Below are positions 1 through 10,159 of a DNA stretch of 64,000 bases, piece by piece. Where the stretch lies: NCBI RefSeq assembly GCF_023078275.1, contig NC_062990.1, forward strand, positions 8,385,549 to 8,449,548, in the 5' to 3' direction. Within the stretch, counting starts at the first letter, position 1, and each line of letters opens with the position of its first letter. The DNA is from Leguminivora glycinivorella (taxonomy: Eukaryota > Arthropoda > Insecta > Lepidoptera > Tortricidae). The notes under the pieces were generated by a model. It saw only the letters and a list, made by a program, of their open reading frames with translations, was not told where the DNA came from and did no database searches. The translations under genes were made by a program, and so were the position numbers.

Positions 1-1019
1 ATAAAACTCAGCGAGCAGTCTTGGACCCAGGGATCCCTTCCCATCCGGCACGGTGGGTTAGGGATCCGCAAAATTTCCAGTGTGGCATTACCAGCTTTTT
101 TGTCGTCAGCTCATAGCTCGTCCAGTCTCATAGGAAAAATCCTACGAACAAACTGTGAGGCTGCGGGCTTGGCTGACGCCAAAAATGCTTGGTCAATTGC
201 TTGCCCCGGTCAAAATTTTCCCGAATATCCAAATTCTCAAAGGAGCTGGGACGACATTATATGCAAATTGACCGTTAGTTCCCTCCTAGCCCAATCCGAC
301 ACTGAGGGACGAGCCATACTCCTAGCAGCTGGAACCAGCGAAGCAGGGTTCTGGCTCCATGCACACCCTTCTCCAAATTTGGGCACATTTTTAACCCCCG
401 ATACTCTCCGTATTTCAGTTTCTCTTCGTCTTGGGGTCCCGGTCTGCGCCCCCCATCGCTGCCCCTGTGGCCATGAGGTTGACCGACTTGGGCACCACGG
501 CCTTTCCTGCCAACGAAGCGCTGGCCGCTTCTCGAGGCATGCTGCCCTCAACGACGTGATCCGCCGGTCTCTTGCGTCAGTCAATGTGCCGGCGCTTTTA
601 GAGCCGACCGGCATATCTAGGACGGACGGTAAGAGACCGGATGGTATGTCGTTGGTTCCGTGGAATATGGGACGGGTGCTGGTTTGGGACGCAACTTGCG
701 TTGACACACTGGCCCCGTCTCATCTCCACCGAACCTCTGTGAGGGCAGCGGCAGCAGCAGAGGCGGCCGAGAAAATAAAGGTAGGAAAATACAGCGGTCT
801 CGGCGCCGAATATATTTTTATTCCATTCGGCGTCGAGACCCTTGGTCCGTGGGGCCCTTGAGTCTCTTCAAGGACTTATCGAAGAGACTAAGAGACGCCA
901 CCGGCGACCGAAGAGCTGGCAGCTTCCTCGCTCAGCGTATTAGCTTGACAATCCAGCGAGGAAATGCTGCCAGCGTCTTCGGTACTATGCCACAGGGGCC
1001 GTGTTTAGATTTACTTTAG
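1..1019 (+). pseudogene. 3' end of a retroelement polyprotein (C-terminal tail downstream of reverse transcriptase), frameshifted
   Basis: Frame 1 is open from the first base of the window to a TGA at 859-861, so the 5' part lies outside. It contains a GGLGIR motif near base 60, a Cys/His cluster (CAPHRCPCGHEVDRLGHHG) and the string KRPDG followed by VWDATCVDTLAPSH. I recognise this as a tail found after reverse transcriptase in some metazoan retroelements; I cannot name the clade. After GPWGP the frame breaks, and the same protein continues in frame 3 (reading SLFKDLSKRLRDATGD) to a TAG at 1017-1019, so a single-base indel near 850-860 separates the two parts. An AT-rich 3' UTR with AATAAA and an A run follows (to about 1110). 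There is no RT core in the window. It is a dead copy, or the indel is an assembly error. Confidence 0.75.
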
Positions 1020-1112
1020 TTTAATTTTAGATTTATTTAGTTTAATTTAATTTTAATTTTTATTTTATTATAATATAATTGTTATGTGATGTAAGTTTCA
1101 ATAAAAAAAATT
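1020..1112 (+). other. 3' UTR and polyadenylation tail of the retroelement remnant
   Basis: The sequence is almost purely A/T after the TAG stop and ends in AATAAAAAAAATT around 1101-1113, as expected for the reverse-transcribed tail of a polyadenylated retroelement. It abuts a truncated copy of the TTAA-type element at 1117-1199. Confidence 0.5.
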
Positions 1113-1116
1113 ATTC

Positions 1117-1199
1117 AGTTAATAACACTTGTATATTTAACTAAAATTCTCAAGTTGAAAGGGGCCTTTCCATTTTAGCATTTTCGCTACCGTATCCTC
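1117..1199 (-). mobile_element. Truncated copy of the TTAA-flanked 518-bp element (copy 1)
   Basis: The reverse complement matches the left end of the elements at 59233 and 63157: GAGGATACGGTAGCGAAAAT, then the AAAGG/CCCCTTTCAACTTG block, then the segment ending in ACAAGTGTTATTAACT. Only about 83 bases remain. The flanking tetranucleotide reads TTCA (minus strand) instead of TTAA, so the target site has mutated. The missing part is replaced by the retroelement tail. Confidence 0.65.
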
Positions 1200-1558
1200 T
1201 GAATAATCTGTGCTAGATAGCGTCTCAATTGTTAGCCGCAATGAGCATACAGTTGTCGTTGTGTGCGTGCGTGATCTCTCTCGCTGGTCATGTAGGCGCA
1301 GTCGCCACCAGAAATATTTGAGCGGCGCAAAAATATCTATTATATCTTATCTCATGTCGCATTAGAGGAGTGTTCAGATATTTGTACTGTACACAGACAT
1401 GTAATTGATGCGCGTGTATTGCGCAATAGGAGCGCCATCTACGTTGTCAATATTGATACTTTTTTCATACACACCCATGCGCGGATCCAGGGGGGGGGGG
1501 GGCATGGAGGCCATGAGCCCCCCTGGAGCCTAGGTTAGCCATACAAATAGACCACGTG

Positions 1559-1590
<32 letters not shown>

Positions 1591-2155
1591 CCCCCGCCCT
1601 CTGGGCACGAAGCTTGATCCGCGCTTGTACACACCTCTTGCAAAATGTTTGCTTTTACCTTAGTTCGATTGTACTTCATTCCGTTGCTAATAGTGTTAGA
1701 AAATAAAACAAGAAAATTGTATTTTTATATGCATATATTCGGATTCAATATTTCAATAGCTATTTAATTCATACAACTTAACTTAAAAAAAATACACTGA
1801 CTCGTATGCACCTAACTTAGCTATGTCCAAGCTTATACCAACACTATAAATTACAATTCATTACATTATACCTACAAATTTGAAATTAATTTCAATTATT
1901 TCATCAACTAATAATCTCTGTGATTAATTTCATATTAAATGCGAATTGGACACTGAAAGTGATTTATTTTCAATATAAACTAAGGAATGTGATGATATTT
2001 TTGGTGTGATTTTTAAAGGTGAAATACACTGTACTGCGCTTTTAAGCATCGTATAGGTAGATTTTAATAAAACAATAGACTATCCAACGCTGAAAAAAGT
2101 AGCACAGTGTGTTTTCCGCCTAATATTTAAAAATACAACGATAAACTTAATAAAT
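1200..2155. other. Non-coding flank with homopolymer-rich repeat; no gene seen
   Basis: No convincing coding region. The stretch holds a G run at 1491-1502, a 30-base C run at 1560-1589, and a 9-bp inverted repeat around them (GCGCGGATC at 1479-1487 and GATCCGCGC at 1616-1624), which suggests a small repeat unit bounded by these arms. The remainder is AT-rich and may belong to downstream flank of the otd gene. Confidence 0.5.
1479..1624. repeat. Poly-G/poly-C repeat bounded by 9-bp inverted arms
   Basis: GCGCGGATC at the left and GATCCGCGC at the right are exact inverted copies. Between them are a G12-type run, the palindrome-like CATGGAGGCCATGAG, and an essentially pure C run of about 30 bases. 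Run lengths of this kind are unstable and poorly resolved by most sequencing chemistries, so the exact length should not be trusted. Confidence 0.5.
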
Positions 2156-2298
2156 CGTCACTACTTTAAAAAAAACTTGTATCTTCGTCTGTCAATGAAA
2201 AGAAAATTGTAGTAAGTATGTATGGAATGCATATAGACTTACTGCGTTTTAACTTTGAGGAACACCGTGAGATACGAGATTTTTTAAAAGTAGTGACG
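2156..2298. mobile_element. Small terminal-inverted-repeat element (MITE-like)
   Basis: CGTCACTACTTTAAAAAAAA at 2156 is matched in inverted orientation by the segment ending GTAGTGACG at 2298; the arms (about 29 bp, imperfect) continue through a shared CTTGTATCT/CTCGTATCT block. There is no coding capacity. Size and structure fit a non-autonomous DNA transposon; family not identified. Confidence 0.55.
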
Positions 2299-3431
2299 AA
2301 ATGTATCCGGTATTGTTTTTTGCAAATTCAGTATTGAAGAGTTTCCAATAAGATTAAAAAGGTTAAAAAAATTAACCTTTCAATCAACTGTTGACAGTCC
2401 ACTCAATATAAATTAAGTACGATTACTTTATTTACAATAATAAGAACATATGAAACATATGATCCACAATTGCAAAAAGTAATAAATTAGGAGTATTTAA
2501 GTATTAGACAATCACAATTGCCCACTGGTCATAAAATAAATCTTAAATTTAATCTAAACTATATAAGTCACATATACATCCGGACCACACACATTTACAA
2601 ATTGTCTTTTATCTTTAAAAATAAAACTCTTAACTTATTTACAGGATTAAAACTATATTTATTTTATTTAGCGAGTTCTGTTCTAACATAGCCTATTTTC
2701 TTTAAATATAATAAGTGATATGACTCAGGTCTTTTTACATAGGAAGGAGGCAAGTATATGAAAATGAAATCTCTATACATTAAATTAAAGTTAGTGGGTA
2801 AAAAACAATATGGCGAATTTCGATACAATTTCATTTAGGCCTTGTTAATGTTAACCAGGGTTTATTCTTTCGTTGATTCTCGTTATTTGGTAATTTTTAG
2901 TTCAGCACTTTTTAATTTATTAGTAAATTAATGTTCAAGCGAGAATTGAGATTATCGCTGTCCAGAAGGCTGTTTATTTAGTACCAAAATTAGCGGTACT
3001 TTTAAGAAAATTAACAGTATCCGTATGAATAAAGTATCTCGTTAATTAAAAAAAAAGTAACGCAAAAGTTGTCGCTTTAAGTTGATTAATGTGAGAATAT
3101 TTTAGCGCAAAACGTAATCCCTCCCTCGCTCGAAACTTTAATTTACAAAAGAAACTTCATCTCAATTTCTCCGCCGGAAAACCGCGCGGCTCCGACTTAC
3201 CGAAAACGTTATTCTTGTTAATGATATGTCCTATAAACGTATAATCAAAACTCTTTAAAAGCCGTTCGATATTCAGTTTAAAAAGTCAAATTTAGAACAC
3301 GCACCCGAATTTCGAACAGCATTTTAAAGATTGACGGTTATACGCGTCGAGAACAAGAAATAACGTGGAGATAATAAGCACGCTCGGTTTTGCGGCGGCG
3401 GAACAAAATAACCTAAGAAAGACTAGATACA
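2299..3431 (-). other. Probable 3' UTR and downstream flank of otd
   Basis: AT-rich sequence directly downstream of the otd stop codon on the minus strand. Minus-strand AATAAA hexamers occur at 2973-2978 and 2861-2866, with a further cluster near 2650-2670. Which of them is used cannot be told from sequence. No other gene is seen. Confidence 0.35.
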
Positions 3432-3716
3432 CTAAACCATGTTGATACCGTACTTCTCCGGGGCGAAGTAGCTGTTCCCGGTATTGGAGAAGTTGGTGAT
3501 CTGCGAAGCTTGCAGCATGCTGAGGTGGGGGGAGTTCTGTTGGTTCTCAGGGGACTCGGGGCCGGAGGCGAGGATGTTGTGGGAGGGCCAGGCGGAGGGG
3601 GGCGAGGGGTTGCCGAAGGACACCTGGTTGTAGAGCTGGTTGCCGTTGGTGGTCAGGTTGTGGCCGTGGTGGCTGCCGTGCGACTGGTTGACGGAGGAGC
3701 CGTTGAAATATTCCAT
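3432..3716 (-). CDS. otd: Orthodenticle/Otx homeobox protein, coding exon 4 (C-terminus)
   Basis: Last coding exon, residues 378-471 of the assembled protein, ending in a TAG at 3434-3432. The acceptor is TTTTATCCACAG with AG at 3718-3717, and the first codon happens to be ATG (MEYFNGSSVNQ). It joins exon 3 in phase 0 across a 1007-base intron. The sequence is rich in Asn, Ser, His and Pro (SHGSHHGHN, NPSPPSAWPSHN), as in the transactivation tails of insect Otx proteins, and ends PEKYGINMV. I see no vertebrate-type WKFQVL terminus. Because the exon opens with ATG, it looks like an independent 94-codon ORF, but it has good splice context and no promoter evidence. Confidence 0.85.
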   Translation of the reverse strand: MEYFNGSSVNQSHGSHHGHNLTTNGNQLYNQVSFGNPSPPSAWPSHNILASGPESPENQQNSPHLSMLQASQITNFSNTGNSYFAPEKYGINMV

Positions 3717-4723
3717 CTGTGGATAAAAGGACTTATTTTAAGGAGGATTTTAGGACTTTTGCTCTTTTATAAGTTGTACTAAAAGTTAAACAACTATACA
3801 TAATTGAGATAGTTTGCAACTTTTACGATATAGTTGCATGCATTTGCATTAGTATTTTTCAGCAATCAAATGAAATTTTCTTTTTACTTGGGAAATTTTC
3901 CTGAGAATAGCACATCACTACATATGACTTTATCATACTAGACATTTTTTTAGAAGTAGGTATTTGATACGTTGTGAAAATTAAGACTTTTGGTTATACT
4001 ATATTTTTTGATTGCAAAAATGTTTTTAATTTAAAAATTTAATTTAATTTCCAAGTAATCGGGCACCTAAAAGTAAAATTAATTTACTACCGTTTTATTG
4101 AATTTCAGCTCTAAGAATAAATCTATCACGTAGTAAATCATTTAGTTTAGTATGTCGTAGTAGTAAACGTAGTAAATCATTTAGTTTATGTAAGTATATT
4201 AAAAATAAATTAAAGAACCTGTTATTTTATGAATACTGAATTTTAACTTAAAATTAGTAAAAACCAGTAGCGGATATTAAAGCAATCTTTTATTTATTAC
4301 TTTAGTTATCAACATTTTTTATCGTTCGAAGATAAGCAAGCTAACTTTATTCCTATTCCTATGAATACAAATTAGGAAGCAATACAATTTAAAATGTATC
4401 TAAAATCCACCAAAAATTATACCTTTATTATCTTTGATTAGAGCAGTACTATTTTAGCATTACTCAGATGAAGAAAAAAGCCCCTATGCTTCTACAAAAA
4501 AATCCACAAAAGTTTTAATAAATTGTCTAACGTGTCTTGCATCAAAAAAGATCAAAAAAAAAATATAGCTACTCAATCGAACGATGAAAGGAATATACTA
4601 GACTTAAATAAAGACACTTTAATTGTTCAATAATTAACCTCCAGTTCCTCAAATCAAAATGGATGATAAGGTACACACATGGTTATCCATTTAGATATTA
4701 AAAGCGACAAAATAAATTCTTAC
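3717..4723 (-). other. otd intron 3 (1007 bases)
   Basis: Bounded by the donor CAG|GTAAGAA (GT at 4723-4722) and the acceptor CCACAG (AG at 3718-3717). Strongly A/T-rich with no coding potential and no obvious transposon. Confidence 0.8.
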
Positions 4724-5467
4724 CTGACTGGGATAATAGGGGGAGTTATAGGCGCCCTGCCCATACCCCTGATGGTGATGCGACGACGAGTAACTTCTTA
4801 TGTAATCCGAGCTGCCCGGCCAGTGGAAGCTGTTGTAGCTGTCCGGATGGTACACGTTCCCCGGCCCGTTCAGGCTCTGGGGGGTAATTGGAGGGGAGGG
4901 GGTGGTCATTATAGAGGAGTTCGACCCTAGAGGCGTCAGGTTCCCGGTTAACCTTGAGCTATACTGGTCCTTTACCAAGCTACTACCGAAAGATTTCTCA
5001 GAATAGTCCACCTTTCCGGAGTAGTCGAGCCTTTTCGGGCTGGAGTATAGCTCCTGTTTGGGAGTCACTCCGTACCCGTGGACGTTGGAGTCCTCCTTTC
5101 CGCTTAACCGTAAAGCGTCGTTGGAGTAATGGTGGCTTATGGATGATAGTGTATTGTTTTTGGTGGAGGAATCGTAGTTCGGTGCGGATTCTTTCTTGCA
5201 GATAACATTGATAGGTGGACTCACTGAAGTAGTTGGGGTAATAGGTAAGTTGGGTGAAGACGTTGCTATACTGGATGTGTTTGTGGTGGTGTTGCTCGAG
5301 CTTGTTAAGGATTTGGAGGTGGTGATTTTGGAGGAAGATGAGGTGTTGGAGGATTTAAGGCTGGAGGAGATGGAGGTCTTGGAGCTGGAGGACTTGCTGG
5401 AGATCTGCGTGTTGGTCTGCTGCTGGAGCTGCTGCCGGCATTTTGCTCTTCGGTTCTTGAACCAGAC
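4724..5467 (-). CDS. otd: Orthodenticle/Otx homeobox protein, coding exon 3 (homeodomain helix 3 end and Ser/Thr-rich region)
   Basis: Residues 130-377. The exon opens with VWFKNRRAKCRQQ, the end of homeodomain helix 3, including W48, F49, K50, N51 and R53. K50 gives the Otx/Bicoid preference for TAATCC-type sites. The acceptor is TTTTACCAACAG (AG at 5469-5468) and the donor CAG|GTAAGAA. After the homeodomain comes LQQQTNTQISSKSSSS and about 55 residues made almost wholly of Ser, Thr, Asn and Lys, then a Tyr/Ser/Pro/His-rich segment (YHPDSYNSFHWPGSSDY, SSSHHHQGYGQGAY) ending YYPSQ. The low-complexity stretch is probably disordered. The 744-base length is an exact codon multiple in phase 0 at both ends. 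Confidence 0.92.
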
Positions 5468-5589
5468 CTGTTGGTAAAATGGTTTATTAGGAAAATATAT
5501 TTTTCAAGACTTGTACTATATCTTTTAGTGAAAGTCTTTATTTTATAATTGTGTGAAATACCGTGTTCTTTCTTAAAGAAATAAATAAA

Positions 5590-5610
5590 TCTATCTATCT
5601 ATCTATCTAC
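5590..5610. repeat. (CTAT)n microsatellite
   Basis: About five CTAT units, just upstream of the dispersed repeat at 5677. Confidence 0.8.
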
Positions 5611-5676
5611 CTCTATATTTGTAGTTAAGTGTAGGTAGTATTTAAAGCAACTATAGTAACAATACTAATAATTGTT

Positions 5677-6221
5677 AGGGTTCCGTAGTCAACTAGGAAC
5701 CCTTATAGTTTCGCCATGTCTGTCTGTCCGTCCGTCCGTCCGTCCGTCCGTCCGCGGATAATCTCAGTAATCGTAAGCACTAGAAAGCTGAAATTTGGTA
5801 CCAATATGTATGTCAATCACGCCAACAAAGTGCAAAAATAAAAAATAGAAAAAAATGTTTTATTAGGGTACCCCCCCCTACATGTAAAGTGGGGGCGGAT
5901 ATTTTTTTTATTTCAACCCCAACGTGTGATATATTGTTGGATAGGTATTTAAAAATGAAGAAGGGTTTACTAAGATCATTTTTTGATAATATTAATATTT
6001 TGGGAAATAATCGCTTCTAAAGGAAAAAAAAGTGCGTCCCCCCCTCTAACTTTTGAACCCTATGTTCAAAAAATATGAAAAAAATCACAATAGTAGATCT
6101 TTATAAAAACTTTCTAGGAAAATTATTTTGAACTTGATAGGTTCAGTAGTTTTTGAGAAAAATACGGAAAACTACGGAACCCTACACTGAGCGTGGCCCG
6201 ACACGCTCTTGGCCGGTTTTT
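5677..6221 (+). repeat. Dispersed repeat family A, copy 1 (545 bp)
   Basis: Begins AGGGTTCCGTAGTCAACTAG, which can fold on itself, followed by a (GTCC)n tract at 5718-5753 and CGCGGATAATCTCAGTAA; it ends GAGCGTGGCCCGACACGCTC then TTGGCCGGTTTTT. The same sequence is present inverted at 20066-20623 and direct at 38157-41378, where it is interrupted by a hAT element. Stop-rich with no coding potential. It is a common-looking lepidopteran interspersed repeat, probably a non-autonomous transposon; class not assigned. Confidence 0.8.
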
Positions 6222-6515
6222 ACATCATGTATCTGATTGTTATTGGACTAGGTAATTACAATTTTAATATACGTTACAAATTAGCTTAATATGTCAGTGT
6301 TAAAAGTGACGTCCATTCAAACAACACCGAAAATTTAGACACTGAAAGATCAAGTTAAAATATTTTTATGCGTTTTTTTAACGATCAAGAGCCCATTTAG
6401 TCGGAAAAACGTCTACCGGTAATAAAAAAATTGTGTTTTTTTAATTACACAAAACAACATGTGCACAAATGACTTCGTCGCAGACTAAACAAATGTGTCG
6501 CAAATTAAACAAACT
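6222..6515. other. Intronic sequence, nothing recognised
   Basis: AT-rich, no ORF of interest and no clear repeat structure. Confidence 0.5.
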
Positions 6516-7500
6516 ACCCGCAGTTCGCGCCTCATGAATCTCGCAAATCGCTGCGCAAACAGGGGCGGTAATGGATACTACTGGCTCTCGGGCACTAATT
6601 GGTTTACTCTTTATTGCAGTTCAAGAAGCAAGAGAATAAGGGCGCCTTTCCACCAGAGAAGTGCTACGCTACGTTGCTATGGATGCGTCTGATATCCACC
6701 ATTAGTTGAACCCGTTCCCACCTATGCTTTGTGGAGCAATGAACATGATTGGTGGAAAGTCAAGGGATACGGAAAAGATATTTAACAAAGGGCCTAGTCA
6801 AGATGACAAATTAATAAAATGCCAATTGAACTAAAACAATAATGCATGGATATTTGGATTCACACTCTCATCGGGATTTGACAGTGGTGGATGACTCCAG
6901 ACCTCACGTTGTCTACACGATTAGACATCATTATCATATCAATCAAGTCACGCTGACTACTCTTTATCGTAGTTCAAGAGCTCTTGCTTGGAATAAGGGA
7001 TACAGACTGGATGATAATTTTAATAAACGGCCGAAACAAACATTACCAACTTTATAGAATCGCCGATCGAACTTAAGTATAATAAATGCATGGATAGTCA
7101 TACTTTTCGTCACGACCGTCATCCCAATCTACGACGCCCTTTGACGTCTACATACTTATATTATCACCATTTTAAACGGCTAACCCTTTACGAGTATACC
7201 CGAGCAGTGAGCATAGATCTGTTTTCTCTTTCAGTAAGCCAAGTTACCGCCCTAACTTGTGCACTTCATTCGCCAACAATCAAAGGGAAATGGTCATGAA
7301 AATACCTACACAAACCAAAACCAATCTTAGTCATGCTTACAAACTAAAGCATGGTGACTTCAACTGATTTCAAGATATTAGGCAAGTCATGAATCAACGC
7401 ATATCGCTGCGCAAAGCAAACAGGGGCGGGTAATCGATATGTGCTACTGAGGGCACTTGGGTCGCGCTAATTGGTTTACTCTTTAACTAATACAGTTGAA
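6516..7500. repeat. Diverged local repeats in otd intron 2
   Basis: Blocks recur with heavy divergence. A block with AATCGCTGCGCAAACAGGGG and CTAATTGGTTTACTCTTTA lies at about 6535-6620 and again at 7388-7490. A block reading CTCTTTATNGNAGTTCAAGA, then a segment ending GAATAAGGGNTAC, and later a segment leading into AATGCATGGATA, lies at about 6603-6860 and 6957-7100. The 6640-6700 part (CCACCAGAGAAGTGCTACGC) resembles a dispersed lepidopteran repeat. Short ORFs here are not conserved between blocks, so I do not call a gene. Confidence 0.5.
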
Positions 7501-7699
7501 GCCAAAGCGACGTGAGGGATTTAAACGGGATGTGCCTATATTTGATAGTTGACATTATCTGTGAAAGTTCATATCAGCTCTAGCTGAAAAGTGCAACTGA
7601 TATTAAGTCTGTACCATTATTTACGTCCATTATAAATATTATACGAAATTCTTACACATAGTGACTGAATTCCACTGTAAGCTCAAGATGGCTTGTGTT

Positions 7700-7972
7700 G
7701 CAGGTACTCAGACAACGATATATAAAATATACAAATATATACAAAGAAAACATCCATGATAAGAGTTTTGAATGATTCACGGTTATACGAAATATCGGGA
7801 GCTCGACAAAAATCAAAAAGGTAATCACGGTCTATATCCCGGTCAATATAAGTCTAACATCCATGATTTAGGAATAAATGCTCATCACACAAATAAATGC
7901 CCTTACCGAGATTCGAACCCGGGTTGCGACGTAGCAGGCAGGGTCACTACGCGCTAGGTCAAACCGGTCGTC
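7700..7972 (-). mobile_element. tRNA-derived SINE, degenerate copy
   Basis: On the minus strand the head reads GACGACCGGTTTGACCTAGC and includes the promoter B box GGGTTCGAATC followed by TCGGTAAGGGCATTTATTTG, the same family as the SINEs at 29302 and 29976-30222. The body is interrupted: AACATCCATGAT occurs at 7749-7760 and again at 7857-7868 with about 96 foreign bases between, either an insertion with target duplication or a local duplication. Confidence 0.7.
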
Positions 7973-8689
7973 AAAGTAATTCTGTGGTGAACTTTAACAC
8001 GATTTTTGCCAAGATATAATATAGGTATTTTAGCGGGATAGGACATAATCTAATTAAGAATCATAGCTAAGTAACTTGGGGTGAGTATAACTAGTAAAAG
8101 TATAGAATTAGGAAGAATAAATAAACTTTTGGTTTTGGTTTTAATTTTTTTTCTTTTTTTTTAATGAACATGAATTTGATAATTTTGCTTAGATTTTAGA
8201 AATATTTTGGTTAGATCCCTCAAAAACAATTTAACATTTTGTAGCAAAAATAGTTTATATAGGTGGTAGTAAATATTTTAAAGAATTGTTTAAATATAGA
8301 TATGTAATAGATCTACGTACCTAGTTTTTATAACAATGGGTTTCAAGCTCCCATATTAGTGAAATGGTAATCCTTCCGCCCCAATTCAAATAAAACATTC
8401 AATCGTTTGCTCTTTTCGTAAAAATTACTTCATTAGTCATTCAGGGGGCACAATGGGTACAATGGGGTACAAATGTGCACAATAGGTACAAGTTTGGGGC
8501 ACTAATCCGTACGGGCCGTCGTGAAGCACGGATATGACTTTGGCGTGATTCGGGATTTTTGAGGTTAGGTTTTGATAGCTATACTTATAGAAGAAGTAGT
8601 GGAGGATGAAGCTATATTTAGCGGCGGGTAAGGATAAAAATATACTTCTAAACATGGTAAATTAATTTAAATCACATCCATAAGTACCA
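7973..8689. other. Intronic sequence, nothing recognised
   Basis: AT-rich with simple-sequence T runs near 8140-8160 and short GGGTACAA/GGGGTACAA direct repeats near 8453-8490. No gene seen. Confidence 0.45.
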
Positions 8690-8918
8690 CGTACGCCTAT
8701 TGTTTGTAATCAGGCGGAATTTGATGTTTATGCTCTTGGTGCTTATGTGCTTAAGCAGTTTAAGGGTCCACTGAAAATCAACGTCGTGACACTCAGTGCT
8801 CCGACACATGATGAGTGCCATCCTCTTTATAACAATAAACTGGATGTATCTGCAAAGATGTAATGTGTTGTTTCGAATAAATTTCATTTCATTTTCATCA
8901 TTTCATTTCATTTTTTAT
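8690..8918 (+). mobile_element. Probable LINE 3'-UTR fragment
   Basis: A non-coding stretch that ends GTTTCGAATAAATTTCATTTC followed by repeated CATTT units. An AATAAA hexamer followed by a short CATTT-type satellite is how several insect non-LTR elements terminate; the LINE at 21160-23455 has a similar tail. No coding part is retained, so the family is unknown. Confidence 0.35.
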
Positions 8919-9026
8919 GGATACCTATGTATGACCTGCCATAAGTGTCCATAACAATAGTGAAGTTTCGGGTCGGTTAGATAGATAAGTTAAAACCCCT
9001 GTACCACTTTAAAATGAAATTTAAGG

Positions 9027-9806
9027 AATAAATTAATAGTTTAAAAAACACTATAAAACACGCTTTTATAAATGCACGTAAAAGCCAAAAATAAATTATG
9101 GATCGTTCAAGTTGTCTCTATTTGTGAGCTGAAGTTTAAAAACTATGTGCTTTTAATTATAATATTTGATTGTAAAAGCGTGGGGCGCTGGAACAGGAAA
9201 GACTTTTTGTATAACCACAGAATATATAAGTATAACTTGCTGATTAATCAAATTATGCTATGTTACGGGAAGGAGGTTACACAGATTGACGCGCTAACTG
9301 GAGTTGCAGCATGACTAGTAGGTTCTACATTAAACAGTCAAATCAATTAAAAGTCAGTGTTCAAAGTAGGTACCAGTTTGTCGAACTCAGACAAAATATG
9401 CGCTAGTAGCGAGGAGAGTCGACAGTCACCGACACTTAGAACGCCGCTTTTTTCCGGTAATCAAAGTACAAAAGGGGAAAGTGTCTACAGTGACAGGATG
9501 CAGAGTTCTTGTTCGTGGACGAGATATCTTTGGTTCTCTTTGGTAACCCTTAGGCGGCATATGTAAACGTTATGTTCTTATGCAACTTCATTCGCCAGGA
9601 AGTTCGAATTAGTATTTGTTTACAAGAAAGTCTTTCCTGTTCCAGCGCCCCACGCTTTTACAATCAAATATTATAATTAAAAGCACATAGTTTTTAAACT
9701 TCAGCTCACAAATAGAGACAACTTGAACGATCCATAATTTATTTTTGGCTTTTACGTGCATTTATAAAAGCGTGTTTTATAGTGTTTTTTAAACTATTAA
9801 TTTATT
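9027..9806. mobile_element. Foldback element with ~182-bp, almost perfect inverted arms
   Basis: The left arm (9027-9208) begins AATAAATTAATAGTTTAAAA and runs through GTAAAAGCGTGGGGCGCTGG to AACAGGAAAGACTT. The right arm (9624-9806) is its reverse complement with hardly any difference. A loop of about 415 bases separates them. There is no transposase. The near-identity of the arms implies recent formation or gene conversion. Small ORFs overlap the arms but are not supported as genes. Confidence 0.75.
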
Positions 9807-10159
9807 TTATACTTTTTAGTCATTAATAATGAAATAAATACCTTTTAACATTTATACATAAAATTATTTCAAGTAGGCGGATTTTACATGCCATTTGTGG
9901 CTTAACGTGTACTTATTGCTAATTGCTACTTAATAATAACTAGCGGCTACCTTCTTATTACGGTATTATCATAAAAATGTTTATACCTAGTAAGTTATCC
10001 GTAAAAGATAGACAATATAGACATGTGCCATCGCGGACTTTTTGAAGACATTAGAGAGACATACTTTCGCCATACATTGTTTTGAAGCTCTCAGCTAGTG
10101 GGATTTTGTTTGACTCGATTAGAAAATATTGTCACATTTCAACTAATTCAAACAAAATT
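9807..10159. other. Intronic spacer between foldback and minisatellite
   Basis: AT-rich, no features recognised. Confidence 0.5.

Noticed and set aside
237..707. 156-codon minus-strand ORF
   Set aside because: Antisense shadow of the retroelement frame at 1-861.
3510..5477. Plus-strand ORFs at 3510-3782, 4679-4930, 4954-5205 and 5196-5477
   Set aside because: Antisense shadows of otd exons 3 and 4; the sense frame carries the recognisable homeodomain and splice sites.
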